Assembly: GCF_009931615.1 (NCBI RefSeq)
Contig: NZ_CP046620.1
Coordinates: 3,022,501-3,086,500, forward strand
Length of the DNA stretch: 64,000 nt
Direction: 5' to 3'
Source of the DNA: Algicella marina
GTDB lineage: Bacteria > Pseudomonadota > Alphaproteobacteria > Rhodobacterales > Rhodobacteraceae
Within the stretch, counting starts at the first letter, position 1. Each line of letters begins with the position of its first letter. Position numbers and translations under genes: made by a program. Shown here in pieces: positions 37,121 to 45,577 of this stretch. The notes below the pieces were generated by a model that saw only the letters and a list, made by a program, of their open reading frames with translations, had not been told where the DNA came from and ran no database searches.

Positions 37121-37144
37121 TGGCGGCGGCTCAGTCCGCCGCCA
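37121..37144. terminator. GC-rich bidirectional hairpin between fpr and the bicupin gene
   Basis: Perfect 9-bp stem TGGCGGCGG / CCGCCGCCA with loop CTCAGT. The loop contains the stop codon (TCA, complement TGA) of the convergent minus-strand gene. There is no T-run, so termination may need Rho or depend on the hairpin alone. Confidence 0.5.
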
Positions 37145-37799
37145 CCTGCGCCAGGTGCCCTGATTTCACGTAAATCAGGCACCCGGTATCCGAATAGGCC
37201 AGGTGGGAAGAACCTACCGGATTGCGCACCCATGTGCCGGCGGGATAGCGTCCGTGCTCGTCGGCCAGTTCCCCCTCGATCACCAGGATTTCCTCGCCGC
37301 CCTCATGAGCGTGACGCGGGCCCTTCGCACCCGGCGCGAAATGCAGCATTCGTACCGTCTCGCCCGGCACCGAATGCAACGGCAGCACCGTGATACCCTC
37401 GGCTGAACCGGGCTGATAGTCGGCACTGCGGGTATCGACATGGAACTGGGCGTCGTCACCTTCCTCGAACTGGCAGAGCTTCACGAAGATCGTGCAGCCT
37501 TCCTTCGTATGCGGCTTGTGGCGGCTGCCGATCGGGTTGCGCACGTAGGTGCCCGCCGGGTAGTCGCCGCTCTCGTCGGAGAACACGCCCTCCAGCACCA
37601 GATATTCCTCGCCACCGCCGTGCGTGTGGGCGTCGAACCAACTGTCAGGCGCGAACCGCACGATCGTCGTCGCCCGCGCCACCTCTTCGCCCACCCGGTC
37701 GAGCATCATCCGCTCCACGCCCGCCGCCGGCGAGGCACGCCACTGATAGTCCTCCGGACGGATGACCACCCGTTCACCGAAATCCGCATTTACCCGCAT
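37131..37799 (-). CDS. ChrR-like double-cupin protein
   Basis: 222 residues with two homologous cupin modules: FDAHTHGGGEEYLVLEGVFSD with YPAGTYVRNPIGSRHKPHT, and RHAHEGGEEILVIEGELAD with YPAGTWVRNPVGSSHLAYS. The His/Glu metal ligands are conserved in both. These are the features of the ChrR cupin-like domain, but the N-terminal zinc-binding anti-sigma part of ChrR is missing. Start at ATG 37799; an earlier in-frame ATG gives a poor extension. Could be a stress or metal sensor, or an enzyme of the acetylacetone-dioxygenase type; undecided. Confidence 0.85.
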   Translation of the reverse strand: MRVNADFGERVVIRPEDYQWRASPAAGVERMMLDRVGEEVARATTIVRFAPDSWFDAHTHGGGEEYLVLEGVFSDESGDYPAGTYVRNPIGSRHKPHTKEGCTIFVKLCQFEEGDDAQFHVDTRSADYQPGSAEGITVLPLHSVPGETVRMLHFAPGAKGPRHAHEGGEEILVIEGELADEHGRYPAGTWVRNPVGSSHLAYSDTGCLIYVKSGHLAQVAAD

Positions 37800-37925
37800 C
37801 GCCCGTCCTCCCAGCACGCCACTCGGCGGCAGGATAGGCCAGCCGCGCCCGGTGGCAAAATCACAAGACTGCAATCCGCTCGACACCGCTGAAACTTCTC
37901 CTATGCTCCGCCCGTGGGAGAAGGC

Positions 37926-38498
37926 ATGAGCAGGCGCAAGCTACAGAACAGGTTGCTGATCGCAGGGGGCAGTGCCCTGCTGCTGCTGGCCGCAGTGCTG
38001 GCGGCAATCCAGCTCTGGCTCCGTCCTGCCGGACCGCCGCGCTGGGACGAAGCGGCGATGAAGCCGGTGTTGTCCGGCTTGCTGGAACAGGTTTACGCGG
38101 CCTTCGGCCAGGTCGATGAATTTGCCATCTACGACGGTATCGCCGCCGCCGTGTCGGAAGATCTCGTTACCCCGCTCTACCTCCAGCGACGGGCCGCGCA
38201 ACTGCATGAGGAAGCCAGCGGCGCCGCTACCGAAATCCTGGAGTTGCACCTGCTGGAAGTCACACCCCGCGCCCGAACCCCACAAGGCCTGCTCGTCGAT
38301 GCCGTCTGGCAGGTCCAGGGCCGCGTCGGACACGGCGATCACCAGCACATCCGCCTGAACGAATACGCCGCCGGGCTGACCCTCGACGAGTCGGCGGACG
38401 GTTGGCAACTTACCGGCTTCGACCTCGACAGCGTCCAGCGGGAAGAGAGCGAGCCGGAATTCTTCGACGGCCTCGACCTGTTCGGAGACGGCCAATGA
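37926..38498 (+). CDS. membrane-anchored protein with HxDHxH motif, first gene of metal-handling operon
   Basis: 190 residues: one N-terminal membrane anchor (LLIAGGSALLLLAAVLAAIQ), then a periplasmic domain. The segment VWQVQGRVGHGDHQHIRLNEY has a metal-ligand-like GHGDHQH cluster. I do not recognise a named function. GGGAGAAGG precedes the ATG. The stop overlaps the ATPase gene (ATGA), and four more coupled genes follow. By analogy with Zn-starvation operons of Pseudomonas (PA4063-PA4066, from memory) it may bind zinc or another metal for a MacB-type transporter; this is inference. Confidence 0.75.
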   Translation: MSRRKLQNRLLIAGGSALLLLAAVLAAIQLWLRPAGPPRWDEAAMKPVLSGLLEQVYAAFGQVDEFAIYDGIAAAVSEDLVTPLYLQRRAAQLHEEASGAATEILELHLLEVTPRARTPQGLLVDAVWQVQGRVGHGDHQHIRLNEYAAGLTLDESADGWQLTGFDLDSVQREESEPEFFDGLDLFGDGQ

Positions 38499-39160
38499 TC
38501 GAAATTTCCGGCCTCGCCTTCGCCCATCCCGGCGGCGGCTTTCGCCTCGACGTACCGGAGCTTGCGATTGCACCGGGCAGCCGCACTGCCATCGTTGGCC
38601 CCTCCGGTACCGGCAAGACGACGCTCCTCAACCTCGTCTCGGGCATCCTGACACCGCAGGCAGGGCGCATTTCCGTCGAGGGTGAGAATATCGCCGCCTT
38701 GTCCGATGCCGACCGTCGCGCCTTCCGCATCCGCCGGATCGGCTTCGTCTTCCAGTCCTTCGCGCTGGTCGAATATCTCTCGGCCTTCGAGAACATCCTC
38801 TATCCCTACCGCATCACCGGCCATCTGAAGCTGACGGCGGAGGTCCGGGAACGCGCCCGGATGCTGGCCGAACGCACCGGGCTGGGCGACAAGCTCGGCC
38901 GCAAACCCGCCGCCCTGTCACAGGGCGAACAACAGCGCGTTGCCATCTGCCGCGCGCTCCTCGCCAGCCCGGCGCTGGTGCTGGCCGACGAGGCCACCGG
39001 CAACCTCGACCCGGAGAACAAGGCCCGCATCCTCGACCTGCTGTTCGAGCAGGTGGCCGCCGAGGGCGCGACCCTGCTGGCCGTCACCCATGATCACGAG
39101 TTGCTGCCGCGTTTCGATCACGTCATCGACTTCGCCGCCTATCGGAGCACGGGTGGATGA
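38495..39160 (+). CDS. ABC transporter ATPase, MacB/LolD type
   Basis: 221-residue ATPase: Walker A AIVGPSGTGKTTLLNLVSG (residue ~37), signature LSQGEQQRVAICRALLASP and Walker B LVLADEATGNLDPENK. The Q-loop VFQSFALVEYLSAFENI fits the MacB/LolD/FtsE class that works with FtsX-like permeases. The signature is LSQGE rather than LSGGQ. Overlaps both neighbours by four bases, so it is part of one translationally coupled operon. Confidence 0.93.
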   Translation: MIEISGLAFAHPGGGFRLDVPELAIAPGSRTAIVGPSGTGKTTLLNLVSGILTPQAGRISVEGENIAALSDADRRAFRIRRIGFVFQSFALVEYLSAFENILYPYRITGHLKLTAEVRERARMLAERTGLGDKLGRKPAALSQGEQQRVAICRALLASPALVLADEATGNLDPENKARILDLLFEQVAAEGATLLAVTHDHELLPRFDHVIDFAAYRSTGG

Positions 39161-40335
39161 CTGATACGTTCTTCCTCGCCCTCGCCTATATACGCCATCA
39201 TGCGCTACGCTCCGCCGTGCTGGTGCTGGCGCTGGCGCTCATCGTCTTCGTGCCGCTGGCCACCCGCAAGGTGCTGGATGCCGCCGAAAGCCAGCTGACA
39301 GCCCGCGCTGCCGCCACGCCGCTGATGGTAGGCGCCCGCGGCTCTGCCCTCGACCTGATGATGAACGGCCTCTACTTCACCGCCGACCGGCCGGAGCGGA
39401 TCAACATGGCCGCGGTGGACAGGGTTTGGGACGGCGGCCTCGCCATCGCCATTCCCCTGCACGTTCGCTTCACCGCCGGCGGCCAGCCGGTCGTCGGCAC
39501 CAGCCTCGACTATTTCGACTTTCGCAGCCTGCAGATCGCGGAGGGTCGCCCGCTGGCCCTGCTGGGCGAGGCAGTGCTCGGCGCCAGTGCCGCCCGTCGC
39601 CTCGGCATCGGCCCCGGCGATCTGCTTGTCTCGGACCCGGAGAACCTCTTCGACATCGCCGGCACGTATCCGCTGGAAATGAAGGTCGTTGGCACCCTCG
39701 CTCCCACCGGTACGGCCGATGACGATGCGGTATTCGTCGACATCAGCACCGCCTGGGTCATCGAAGGCATCGGCCACGGCCATGACGACGTGGTCGAACA
39801 GGGCATGGCCGTGGGCGAGAATGGCGGCGAGGTCATCGCCAGTTCCGCCCTCACCCAGTTCACGCGCATCACCGAAGACAATATCGACAGTTTCCATTTT
39901 CACGGTCCGCCGCAGGATTACCCGATCTCCTCGCTGATCGCCGTTCCGCCCGACGCCCGCAACGCTGCCGTCCTGCGCGGCCGCTATCTCGACCCCGGCG
40001 ACCCGACACAGATCGTCGTGCCGGAAACCGTGGTGCGCGGCCTGCTCGACACCATTTTCCGTATTGGCCGCGTGCTCGATGCCGTCTTCGTCATCGTCGG
40101 TGCCGCCGCGCTGATCGCCGTGGCGCTGGCGGGCTACCTGAGCCTGAAACTGCGTTCCGGCGAGGTTGAAACCGCTTTCCGTCTCGGATGTCAGCGCTCG
40201 ATGATCGCCCGCCTGCTGGGCGCGGAGACGCTGATCATAGCCGTCACGTCACTTTGTCTTGCAGCAGCTACCTTGGCTGTTACATCTCATCTTATGGATG
40301 ACGTCGCCGTCTGGCTCGTCACCACGCAACGGTAG
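39157..40335 (+). CDS. FtsX/MacB-type ABC permease
   Basis: 392 residues. One N-terminal transmembrane helix (SAVLVLALALIVFVPLATRK), a large periplasmic domain (about 45-300), then three C-terminal helices (AVFVIVGAAALIAVALAGYLS, LLGAETLIIAVTSLCLAAAT). This is the MacB/FtsX topology of type VII ABC systems, which move or mechanically release molecules from the periplasmic side. Paired with the preceding ATPase. Confidence 0.88.
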   Translation: MTDTFFLALAYIRHHALRSAVLVLALALIVFVPLATRKVLDAAESQLTARAAATPLMVGARGSALDLMMNGLYFTADRPERINMAAVDRVWDGGLAIAIPLHVRFTAGGQPVVGTSLDYFDFRSLQIAEGRPLALLGEAVLGASAARRLGIGPGDLLVSDPENLFDIAGTYPLEMKVVGTLAPTGTADDDAVFVDISTAWVIEGIGHGHDDVVEQGMAVGENGGEVIASSALTQFTRITEDNIDSFHFHGPPQDYPISSLIAVPPDARNAAVLRGRYLDPGDPTQIVVPETVVRGLLDTIFRIGRVLDAVFVIVGAAALIAVALAGYLSLKLRSGEVETAFRLGCQRSMIARLLGAETLIIAVTSLCLAAATLAVTSHLMDDVAVWLVTTQR

Positions 40336-40346
40336 GGGAGGGAAAC

Positions 40347-41105
40347 ATGATCCGCACATTGGCAACGGCACTCGTTCTGGCAGGGGGCCCCGCGTTCGCG
40401 CATTTCGGCATGGTCATCCCATCCGACAACATGGTGACGCAGGAGGAAGGCCGCAGCATCGACTTCACCGTTGCCTTTTCCCACCCGTTCGAGCCGCTGG
40501 GCATGGAACTGGTGATGCCCGAAAGCTTCAAGGTCTACACCGGCGAGGGCGAAGAAGATCTGACCGAGACGCTGCAAGCAGAGGAATTCTTCGGCGCGCC
40601 CGGCTACACTGCCAGCTACGAACTCTCCCGCCCCGGTGCCTACGCCTTCGTCATGACCCCGCAGCCCTACTGGGAACCGGCAGAGGACAGCTACATCATC
40701 CACTACACCAAGACCTACATCGCCGCCTTCGACGATGATGAAGGCTGGGATGCGGAACTGGGCCTGAAGACGGAAATCGTGCCGCTGTCGAAGCCCTTCG
40801 GCCTCTGGGCCGGCAACATCTTCCAGGGCATCGTCAAGTTCGACGGCAAACCCGTGCCCTATGCCGAGGTCGAGGTCGAGTATTACAACGAGACGGGCGC
40901 CAAGGCCCCGAACGAACTGATGATCACCCAGACCATCAAGGCAGACGGCAACGGCGTCTTCTCCTACGCTGCCCCGGTCTCCGGCTGGTGGGGGTTCGCC
41001 GCACTGAAGACGGCCAGCTACTCGCTGCCGCATGAGGATACCGCCAAGCCTGTGGAACTCGGTGCCGTCATCTGGGTGAAATTCGAGGACTGGATCGCGC
41101 AATGA
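40347..41105 (+). CDS. NikK-like DUF4198 periplasmic protein
   Basis: 252 residues with signal peptide (MIRTLATALVLAGGPAFA) and an early His (HFGMVIPSD). The DUF4198 pattern, VAFSHPFEP near residue 50, a C-terminal KFDGKPVPYAEVEVEYYN, and a Ni/Co-transport-associated context fit the NikK family, periplasmic components of nickel/cobalt uptake. The stop overlaps the next gene's ATG. Metal specificity is not shown by sequence. Confidence 0.85.
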   Translation: MIRTLATALVLAGGPAFAHFGMVIPSDNMVTQEEGRSIDFTVAFSHPFEPLGMELVMPESFKVYTGEGEEDLTETLQAEEFFGAPGYTASYELSRPGAYAFVMTPQPYWEPAEDSYIIHYTKTYIAAFDDDEGWDAELGLKTEIVPLSKPFGLWAGNIFQGIVKFDGKPVPYAEVEVEYYNETGAKAPNELMITQTIKADGNGVFSYAAPVSGWWGFAALKTASYSLPHEDTAKPVELGAVIWVKFEDWIAQ

Positions 41106-41428
41106 TACGCAGCGCCCTGATCGTCAGCCTGATGCTGGCGGCCACCCCGACCCTGGCGCACCGGCTGGTCATCTACGCATATGCCGCCGGTGGCGAAGTC
41201 ATCGTCGAGGCCCGGTTCTCCAACCAGAAACCGGCGCAGACCGGCTCCGTCACCGTCGCTGCGGAAGACGAGACGGTACTCGCCGAAGCGGAACTCGACC
41301 CCTCCGGCGAAACCCGCATCCCGATCAGCGACAGCTTCGCCCCGGGCGTCATCGTCACGGTGAAGACCGGCGAGGGGCATGAGGATTACTGGGTGCTGAC
41401 GCCCGACGACATTGAGGCCGGAAAATGA
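41102..41428 (+). CDS. NikL-like small periplasmic protein
   Basis: 108 residues: signal peptide MIRSALIVSLMLAATPTLA then HRLVIYAYAAGGEVIVEARF, the start typical of NikL-like proteins (mature N-terminal His as a possible metal ligand). A beta-sandwich-like pattern follows. The C-terminus carries GHEDYWVL. Overlaps its neighbours by four bases on each side. Likely works with the NikK-like protein; direct role unknown. Confidence 0.75.
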   Translation: MIRSALIVSLMLAATPTLAHRLVIYAYAAGGEVIVEARFSNQKPAQTGSVTVAAEDETVLAEAELDPSGETRIPISDSFAPGVIVTVKTGEGHEDYWVLTPDDIEAGK

Positions 41429-42279
41429 AACTGGTCCTTGCCGTCGCCGCTACCCTGCTGGCCGCGCCCGCACTGGCGGAGCCGCTGAAGATCACGGCCG
41501 TGAACAACGTGCTGGCAACCTTCGCGGAACGCATCGGCGGCGAGGCGGTCACCGTCACCATGCCCGCCCCCGAAGGGAGCGACCCCGCGCTGTGGAAGCC
41601 GGCGATCGCCGACATTTCCGCCATCCAGCAAAGTGATCTGATCCTTCTCAACGGCGCCGGCTACGCCGCCTGGACGACGAAGACCTCGCTGCCCCGCTCC
41701 CGCACCGTCACGGCGCTGGCCGGGCTGGAGCGGGAAATCATCGAGACCGAAGGGGCCATCACCCACAGCCACGGGCCGGAAGGCGAACATGCCCACACCG
41801 GGCAGGACCCGCACACATGGCTGGACTTCGCCCTCGCCGCCCGCCAGGCGCGCGCCATCGGCGATGCACTGGCCCGCAAGCTGCCGGAGGCCGATCTCGG
41901 CACCGATGCGCTGGTGGCGGAACTGGAGGCGCTTGACGCGAGAGCCGCGAGCATCGCCCCGCGTCTGCCGCAACCGATTGTCGCCTCCCACCCCCGTTAC
42001 GCCTATTTCGCCCGCGCCTACGGTCTCGAAATCATTTCGCTGGAATGGGGCGCCGGGCAGGAGCCGGGGCCGGAGGATATCGCGGAACTGGAACAGATCC
42101 TGTCGGAGACTTCCGCCAGCATCTTCCTGTGGGAAAAGTCGCCATCCGAGGCGGCTGCTGCCGCCGTGTCCGCGCTCGGACTGGAAAACGTTACCTTCGA
42201 GACGGGCGCGCAGGCGGGCGAGAATATGCTCTCTGCCGCGACAACGGCACTCGATTCACTGGAAAAACTGGCGGAGTGA
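41425..42279 (+). CDS. ZnuA-like metal ABC transporter substrate-binding protein
   Basis: 284 residues. Signal peptide MKLVLAVAATLLAAPALA. Cluster A-I family motifs: LNGAGYAAWT, a His-rich loop ITHSHGPEGEHAHTGQ, then DPHTWLDFALAARQA, and SHPRYAYFARAYGLEIISLEW with the later metal ligands. This is how zinc/manganese-binding proteins bind their metal. No ZnuB/ZnuC partner lies nearby; the only transporter in the operon is the MacB-type pair, which is unusual. Confidence 0.88.
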   Translation: MKLVLAVAATLLAAPALAEPLKITAVNNVLATFAERIGGEAVTVTMPAPEGSDPALWKPAIADISAIQQSDLILLNGAGYAAWTTKTSLPRSRTVTALAGLEREIIETEGAITHSHGPEGEHAHTGQDPHTWLDFALAARQARAIGDALARKLPEADLGTDALVAELEALDARAASIAPRLPQPIVASHPRYAYFARAYGLEIISLEWGAGQEPGPEDIAELEQILSETSASIFLWEKSPSEAAAAAVSALGLENVTFETGAQAGENMLSAATTALDSLEKLAE

Positions 42280-42291
42280 GGCGCTGCCTCA
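42277..42291. terminator. small dyad between convergent metal-operon genes
   Basis: TGAGGC-GCT-GCCTCA, 6-bp stem. It includes the stop codon of the ZnuA-like gene (TGA) and ends in the stop codon of the convergent gene (TCA). No T-run; weak terminator at best. Confidence 0.35.
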
Positions 42292-43089
42292 GCCCTCGAC
42301 ACCATAGACATGGCTCGCCCACAGGGTGGTCCACACGGTGTTCAACTGCTCCTTCAGCGCCGGCGTCGCCTCGATGATCCGCACGGCGTTGACCATGTAT
42401 TCCCCCGCCTCGCGCGGCACCTCGACCCGGCCTTCGCCATCTGTCTCCAGCCACAGCTTCTTCACGGCACCGTTCTGGCGAATAAACACGAACACCGGGG
42501 CATTGGCATCCGGCCGACCCTGCCACAGCAGCCGGAACCGCACCGGCCCGCTCTCCGTATAGGGGTTGGTCTCCGCCACCAGTTCGAACGGCATCCCCAC
42601 ATGCTTGTCGGCACCGGCACCGTCACCTACCGCCACCATCGCCTTGGCGAACCGGTAATAGGATTCGCCCACCCGGTCCGTCGGGAACCCCTTCGCCCGA
42701 TGCTCCTCCAGCACGAATTCCAGTTTCTTGCCCTTCAGGAATTTCTCGAAGCGCGCGAAGTCGTCGTAGACGACCTTCATCACCGGCGAGGCGTGAAAGA
42801 CGACGTTCAGGCCCTCCTGCGCCGCCGGAAGCTGCACCGCCGGCCTCTGGCCCGTCTCGCCATGCATCCGCAGCGTCTGACCGCCGACGACCACGCCCGA
42901 TTGCGTGTAGGTGCGGGCGTTGTACGGATACTCTGTGCCCTTGAAATCCTCGCCGTTGATCGCCCGCACCTTCACCGAAGCACCGGCAGGTACCTGATAG
43001 CGCTCCGGCTCCAGCCAGAATTCATGGGCAAAAACCGGTACAGCCAGCAGGCTCAGGGTCAGCGCCAACAGGTAGGTCAGACGGGGCAT
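42289..43089 (-). CDS. DUF4198 domain periplasmic protein
   Basis: 266 residues. Signal peptide MPRLTYLLALTLSLLAVPVFAHEF, cleaved so that the mature chain starts near His-Glu-Phe-Trp, characteristic of DUF4198. Core pattern: ASVKVRAINGEDFKG, then KLWLETDGEGRVEVPREAGEYMVNAV-type end. It is a second member of the NikK-like family, convergent to the metal operon, and may be another metal-binding partner. Start 43089 chosen for the signal peptide; upstream frame is not protein-like. Confidence 0.82.
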   Translation of the reverse strand: MPRLTYLLALTLSLLAVPVFAHEFWLEPERYQVPAGASVKVRAINGEDFKGTEYPYNARTYTQSGVVVGGQTLRMHGETGQRPAVQLPAAQEGLNVVFHASPVMKVVYDDFARFEKFLKGKKLEFVLEEHRAKGFPTDRVGESYYRFAKAMVAVGDGAGADKHVGMPFELVAETNPYTESGPVRFRLLWQGRPDANAPVFVFIRQNGAVKKLWLETDGEGRVEVPREAGEYMVNAVRIIEATPALKEQLNTVWTTLWASHVYGVEG

Positions 43090-43328
43090 CGGTATTCCTC
43101 TTTCGGTTGCCTGCCCCGGATACTGCGCTTTTGCCCCGCGATGACAAGGCCCGTCGCCAAAGCGTGATCCGCTTTCCGGCGCACGCTGCCCAAACCCATG
43201 GTTAACAAATCCCTTCCTATCCTGTCTCCTCCGTGCGCGAGCGCCCGTTGCAGGCTCATATGGCCTCGGCCGATACCTGCAAGCCGCCCGCACCCGGTCA
43301 TTTCGCAGCAGACCCTTGGGAATCTTTC

Positions 43329-43595
43329 ATGACCAATCCATTCCAGAACCGCGCCTCCACCCTCAACGGCCCGGCGACCGACCTCGTGCCGGTCACGCCC
43401 CACAACACCAATGATCTCGCAGATGTCGCCCTCGCCCTCTATGTGGAAACCGGCGGCAGCCTCTCGATCGTCACCGTCAAGGGCGAAACCCGCTCTGTCA
43501 CCGTCGGCGATCTCTCGATCCTGCCGGTTGGCGTGCGCCGGGTGCGCAACAACGGCACAACGGCCACCGGCATCCATGCTTTCACGGTAAGCTGA
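43329..43595 (+). CDS. ghsA: GTA head-spike base protein, Rcc01079 (GhsA)-like
   Basis: 88 residues: MTNPFQNRASTLNGPATDLV, then VTPHNTNDLADVALALYVET and GDLSILPVGVRRVRNNGTTA. This matches, from memory of the family, the spike base protein RCAP_Rcc01079 (GhsA), which with Rcc01080 forms the head spikes of the Rhodobacter capsulatus gene transfer agent. In R. capsulatus this pair sits outside the main GTA structural cluster, as here. The stop is immediately coupled to the next gene (the A of the TGA is the A of its ATG, TGATG). No other GTA gene is in the window. Confidence 0.78.
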   Translation: MTNPFQNRASTLNGPATDLVPVTPHNTNDLADVALALYVETGGSLSIVTVKGETRSVTVGDLSILPVGVRRVRNNGTTATGIHAFTVS

Positions 43596-45142
43596 TGATC
43601 GGTCTCGGATTATCGCGGGATACGCTTGCGCAGGGCCGGAAAGTCTCGCTTTCCGGCGGCGGCCCCCAGCCGCCCGCAGCCACCCCGCCGCGAACGCTGG
43701 CGCTCTATGGCGACAGCTTCGCGCAACGCTCACAGGATGTCACCGGCTCGCCCAACTCATTCGACAGCGGCCTCGTCACCCCCGTCTCCGGCAAATGGGC
43801 GACGGCGGATACGGAAGATGTCGGCGGCGTCGGCTGGGGCTTCGCCTCATGGCTTGCAGCGCTCGACGGCCGCTTCCGCACGCCGTGGCAACTCAACTTC
43901 GCCGTCGGCGGCCTCAACACCGGCCAGTTGTCGCAGGACGGCACCGGCGGCAATTTCCTCGGTGATTTCGCCACGCGGATGCAGGCCGCGCAGGTCGGGG
44001 CGCTACCGCCGCACGGCGTCATCTTCCAGGCCGGAACCAACGATGCCGTCACCGCCTTCCCGGCCATCGAGAGCTACAACAACATCCTTGCCATCTGCAC
44101 CCGCATCGTGGCGCTCGGCCTGCCGGTGTTTCTCTCGACGGTGCTGCCGCGTGGCTCGGCCACCTGGCCCGGTGCTCGCGTCGATACGGGCCGCATCGCC
44201 GTTGTCGATGAACTCAATGCCCGCCTGCTCGCTGACCTCGGTTCCGAACCGGCACTGGCCGGGCAGGTCCATGTCGTCGATCCCCGCGCCAGCTTCCGCG
44301 ATCTTGGGGGCCAGGCGAATGACGTGATCGACGCGCTCACCTACGATGGCCTCCACCTCTCCCCCGCCGGCTGCCGCCTGCTGGCGCTGGCCTATGCCGC
44401 GGCACTGGAGACGGCGTTCCCCACCGCACAGGTCGAGGGCCTGCCCACGGCCCTGCCCGATCCGGGCAATTTCATCGCCAACCCGCTGATGGCGGGCATC
44501 GGCGGCACGGTGACGATGATGGGCAACGCCACCACCAACCAGGATTTCAGCATTACCGGCACCGCGCCGGATGGCTGGACGGTGCGCACCACCAACACCG
44601 GTATCACCGGCTGGAACGGCACCGACCCGCGCAACATCAAGGGCACTGTCACCGTCGCCTCCGTGCCGGCAGCAGTCGGCGACGCGATCGAGATCATTGT
44701 CGACGGTGACGGCTCCGGCCACACCAACGACAACACCCGCGGGCTGGAGGCAACGGTGAACATCACCCTGCCCGACACCAGCGCCCTGCCGACAGGCAGC
44801 CATTTCGAGGGGCTCTGCCGGGTCGAACTGGAAGGGCACCTGAATTGCCGCGGCGTCTCGGCGGAGCTGCGGCTGACGGAGCCGGACAGCACCACCCGCT
44901 TTGCCCGCGCCTTGCGTCCTGCGCCCAACGGCACCCCGGAAATGGAGCTGAATCCGGCCACGGATTACACCGGCAACAATGCCCTGATGCTCCGCACGCC
45001 GCCCCGCGCCCGCAAACCCGGCAGTTACGGCACGGTCCAGTTCGCCGTCATGCTGTATTTTGCCGGACAGCAGAGCCAGCTTCAGGCAACGCTGCGCATT
45101 TCCCAGGCGGCCGTCCGCGCCATCGACAGTTCGCTGGCCTGA
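43595..45142 (+). CDS. ghsB: SGNH/GDSL hydrolase, GhsB (Rcc01080)-like GTA spike protein
   Basis: 515 residues. A GDSL-type SGNH hydrolase domain occupies about 30-265: catalytic Ser in ALYGDSFAQRSQ, block III GTNDAVTAF (Asn) and block V YDGLHLSPAGCRLL (Asp-His). The C-terminal ~230 residues are a beta-rich carbohydrate-binding-like region (for example DGWTVRTTNTGITGWNGTDP). This size and order match the second GTA head-spike gene. The enzyme may trim or recognise capsule polysaccharide. No signal peptide, as expected for a particle protein. Confidence 0.75.
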   Translation: MIGLGLSRDTLAQGRKVSLSGGGPQPPAATPPRTLALYGDSFAQRSQDVTGSPNSFDSGLVTPVSGKWATADTEDVGGVGWGFASWLAALDGRFRTPWQLNFAVGGLNTGQLSQDGTGGNFLGDFATRMQAAQVGALPPHGVIFQAGTNDAVTAFPAIESYNNILAICTRIVALGLPVFLSTVLPRGSATWPGARVDTGRIAVVDELNARLLADLGSEPALAGQVHVVDPRASFRDLGGQANDVIDALTYDGLHLSPAGCRLLALAYAAALETAFPTAQVEGLPTALPDPGNFIANPLMAGIGGTVTMMGNATTNQDFSITGTAPDGWTVRTTNTGITGWNGTDPRNIKGTVTVASVPAAVGDAIEIIVDGDGSGHTNDNTRGLEATVNITLPDTSALPTGSHFEGLCRVELEGHLNCRGVSAELRLTEPDSTTRFARALRPAPNGTPEMELNPATDYTGNNALMLRTPPRARKPGSYGTVQFAVMLYFAGQQSQLQATLRISQAAVRAIDSSLA

Positions 45143-45147
45143 AACCT

Positions 45148-45171
45148 GCGCGGGCGCTCAGCCGCCCGCGC
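45148..45171. terminator. GC-rich hairpin between ghsB and the pentapeptide gene
   Basis: Perfect 9-bp stem GCGCGGGCG / CGCCCGCGC with loop CTCAGC. The loop includes TCA, the stop codon of the convergent pentapeptide gene. Same design as the hairpin at 37121. No T-run. Confidence 0.5.
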
Positions 45172-45577
45172 CCTGCGCAGCCCGCCACGCCGTCATCATC
45201 TCGCTGACCAGCACGCCGTCGATGCGCATGCCCGTCGTGTCGGCGGCGCTGATCTCCGCGCCCGAAAGGTTCACGCCCTCTATCCGCAGCCCCGACAGGT
45301 TGGCGTGGCTGATGCGAACCCCGCTCATGTTGGCATCCCGGATGGTCGCGCCGGACATGTTCACGTTCTCCAATTGCACCGCGGACAGGTTGACGTCGTC
45401 AAACCGCGCGTCCGAAAGGCAGGTATCGGTGAACGTCGCCCCCGACAGCACTGCATGAAACGCTGCATCCGTCAGGTTCACTCCGTCGAACCGCGCGCCG
45501 CTCATCTCGGCCCGGCTGAAAACCCGCTCCCGCATCTGCTCGCCGTCAAACGGGCTCGCACCGTCACTCCCTGCCAT
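45158..45577 (-). CDS. pentapeptide-repeat protein
   Basis: 139 residues built largely of A(N/D)LSG-type pentapeptide repeats forming a right-handed quadrilateral beta-helix: DGVNLTDAAFHAVLSGATF, ANMSGVRISHANLSGLRIEG. No signal peptide or other domain. Some relatives mimic DNA and protect DNA gyrase; others have unknown roles, so function is not assigned. Convergent to ghsB, sharing the terminator-like hairpin. Confidence 0.88.
   Translation of the reverse strand: MAGSDGASPFDGEQMRERVFSRAEMSGARFDGVNLTDAAFHAVLSGATFTDTCLSDARFDDVNLSAVQLENVNMSGATIRDANMSGVRISHANLSGLRIEGVNLSGAEISAADTTGMRIDGVLVSEMMTAWRAAQGAGG

Noticed and set aside
43233-43328. Upstream extension of ghsA
   Set aside because: The extra 32 residues do not match the compact spike-base proteins; the ATG at 43329 gives the usual beginning.
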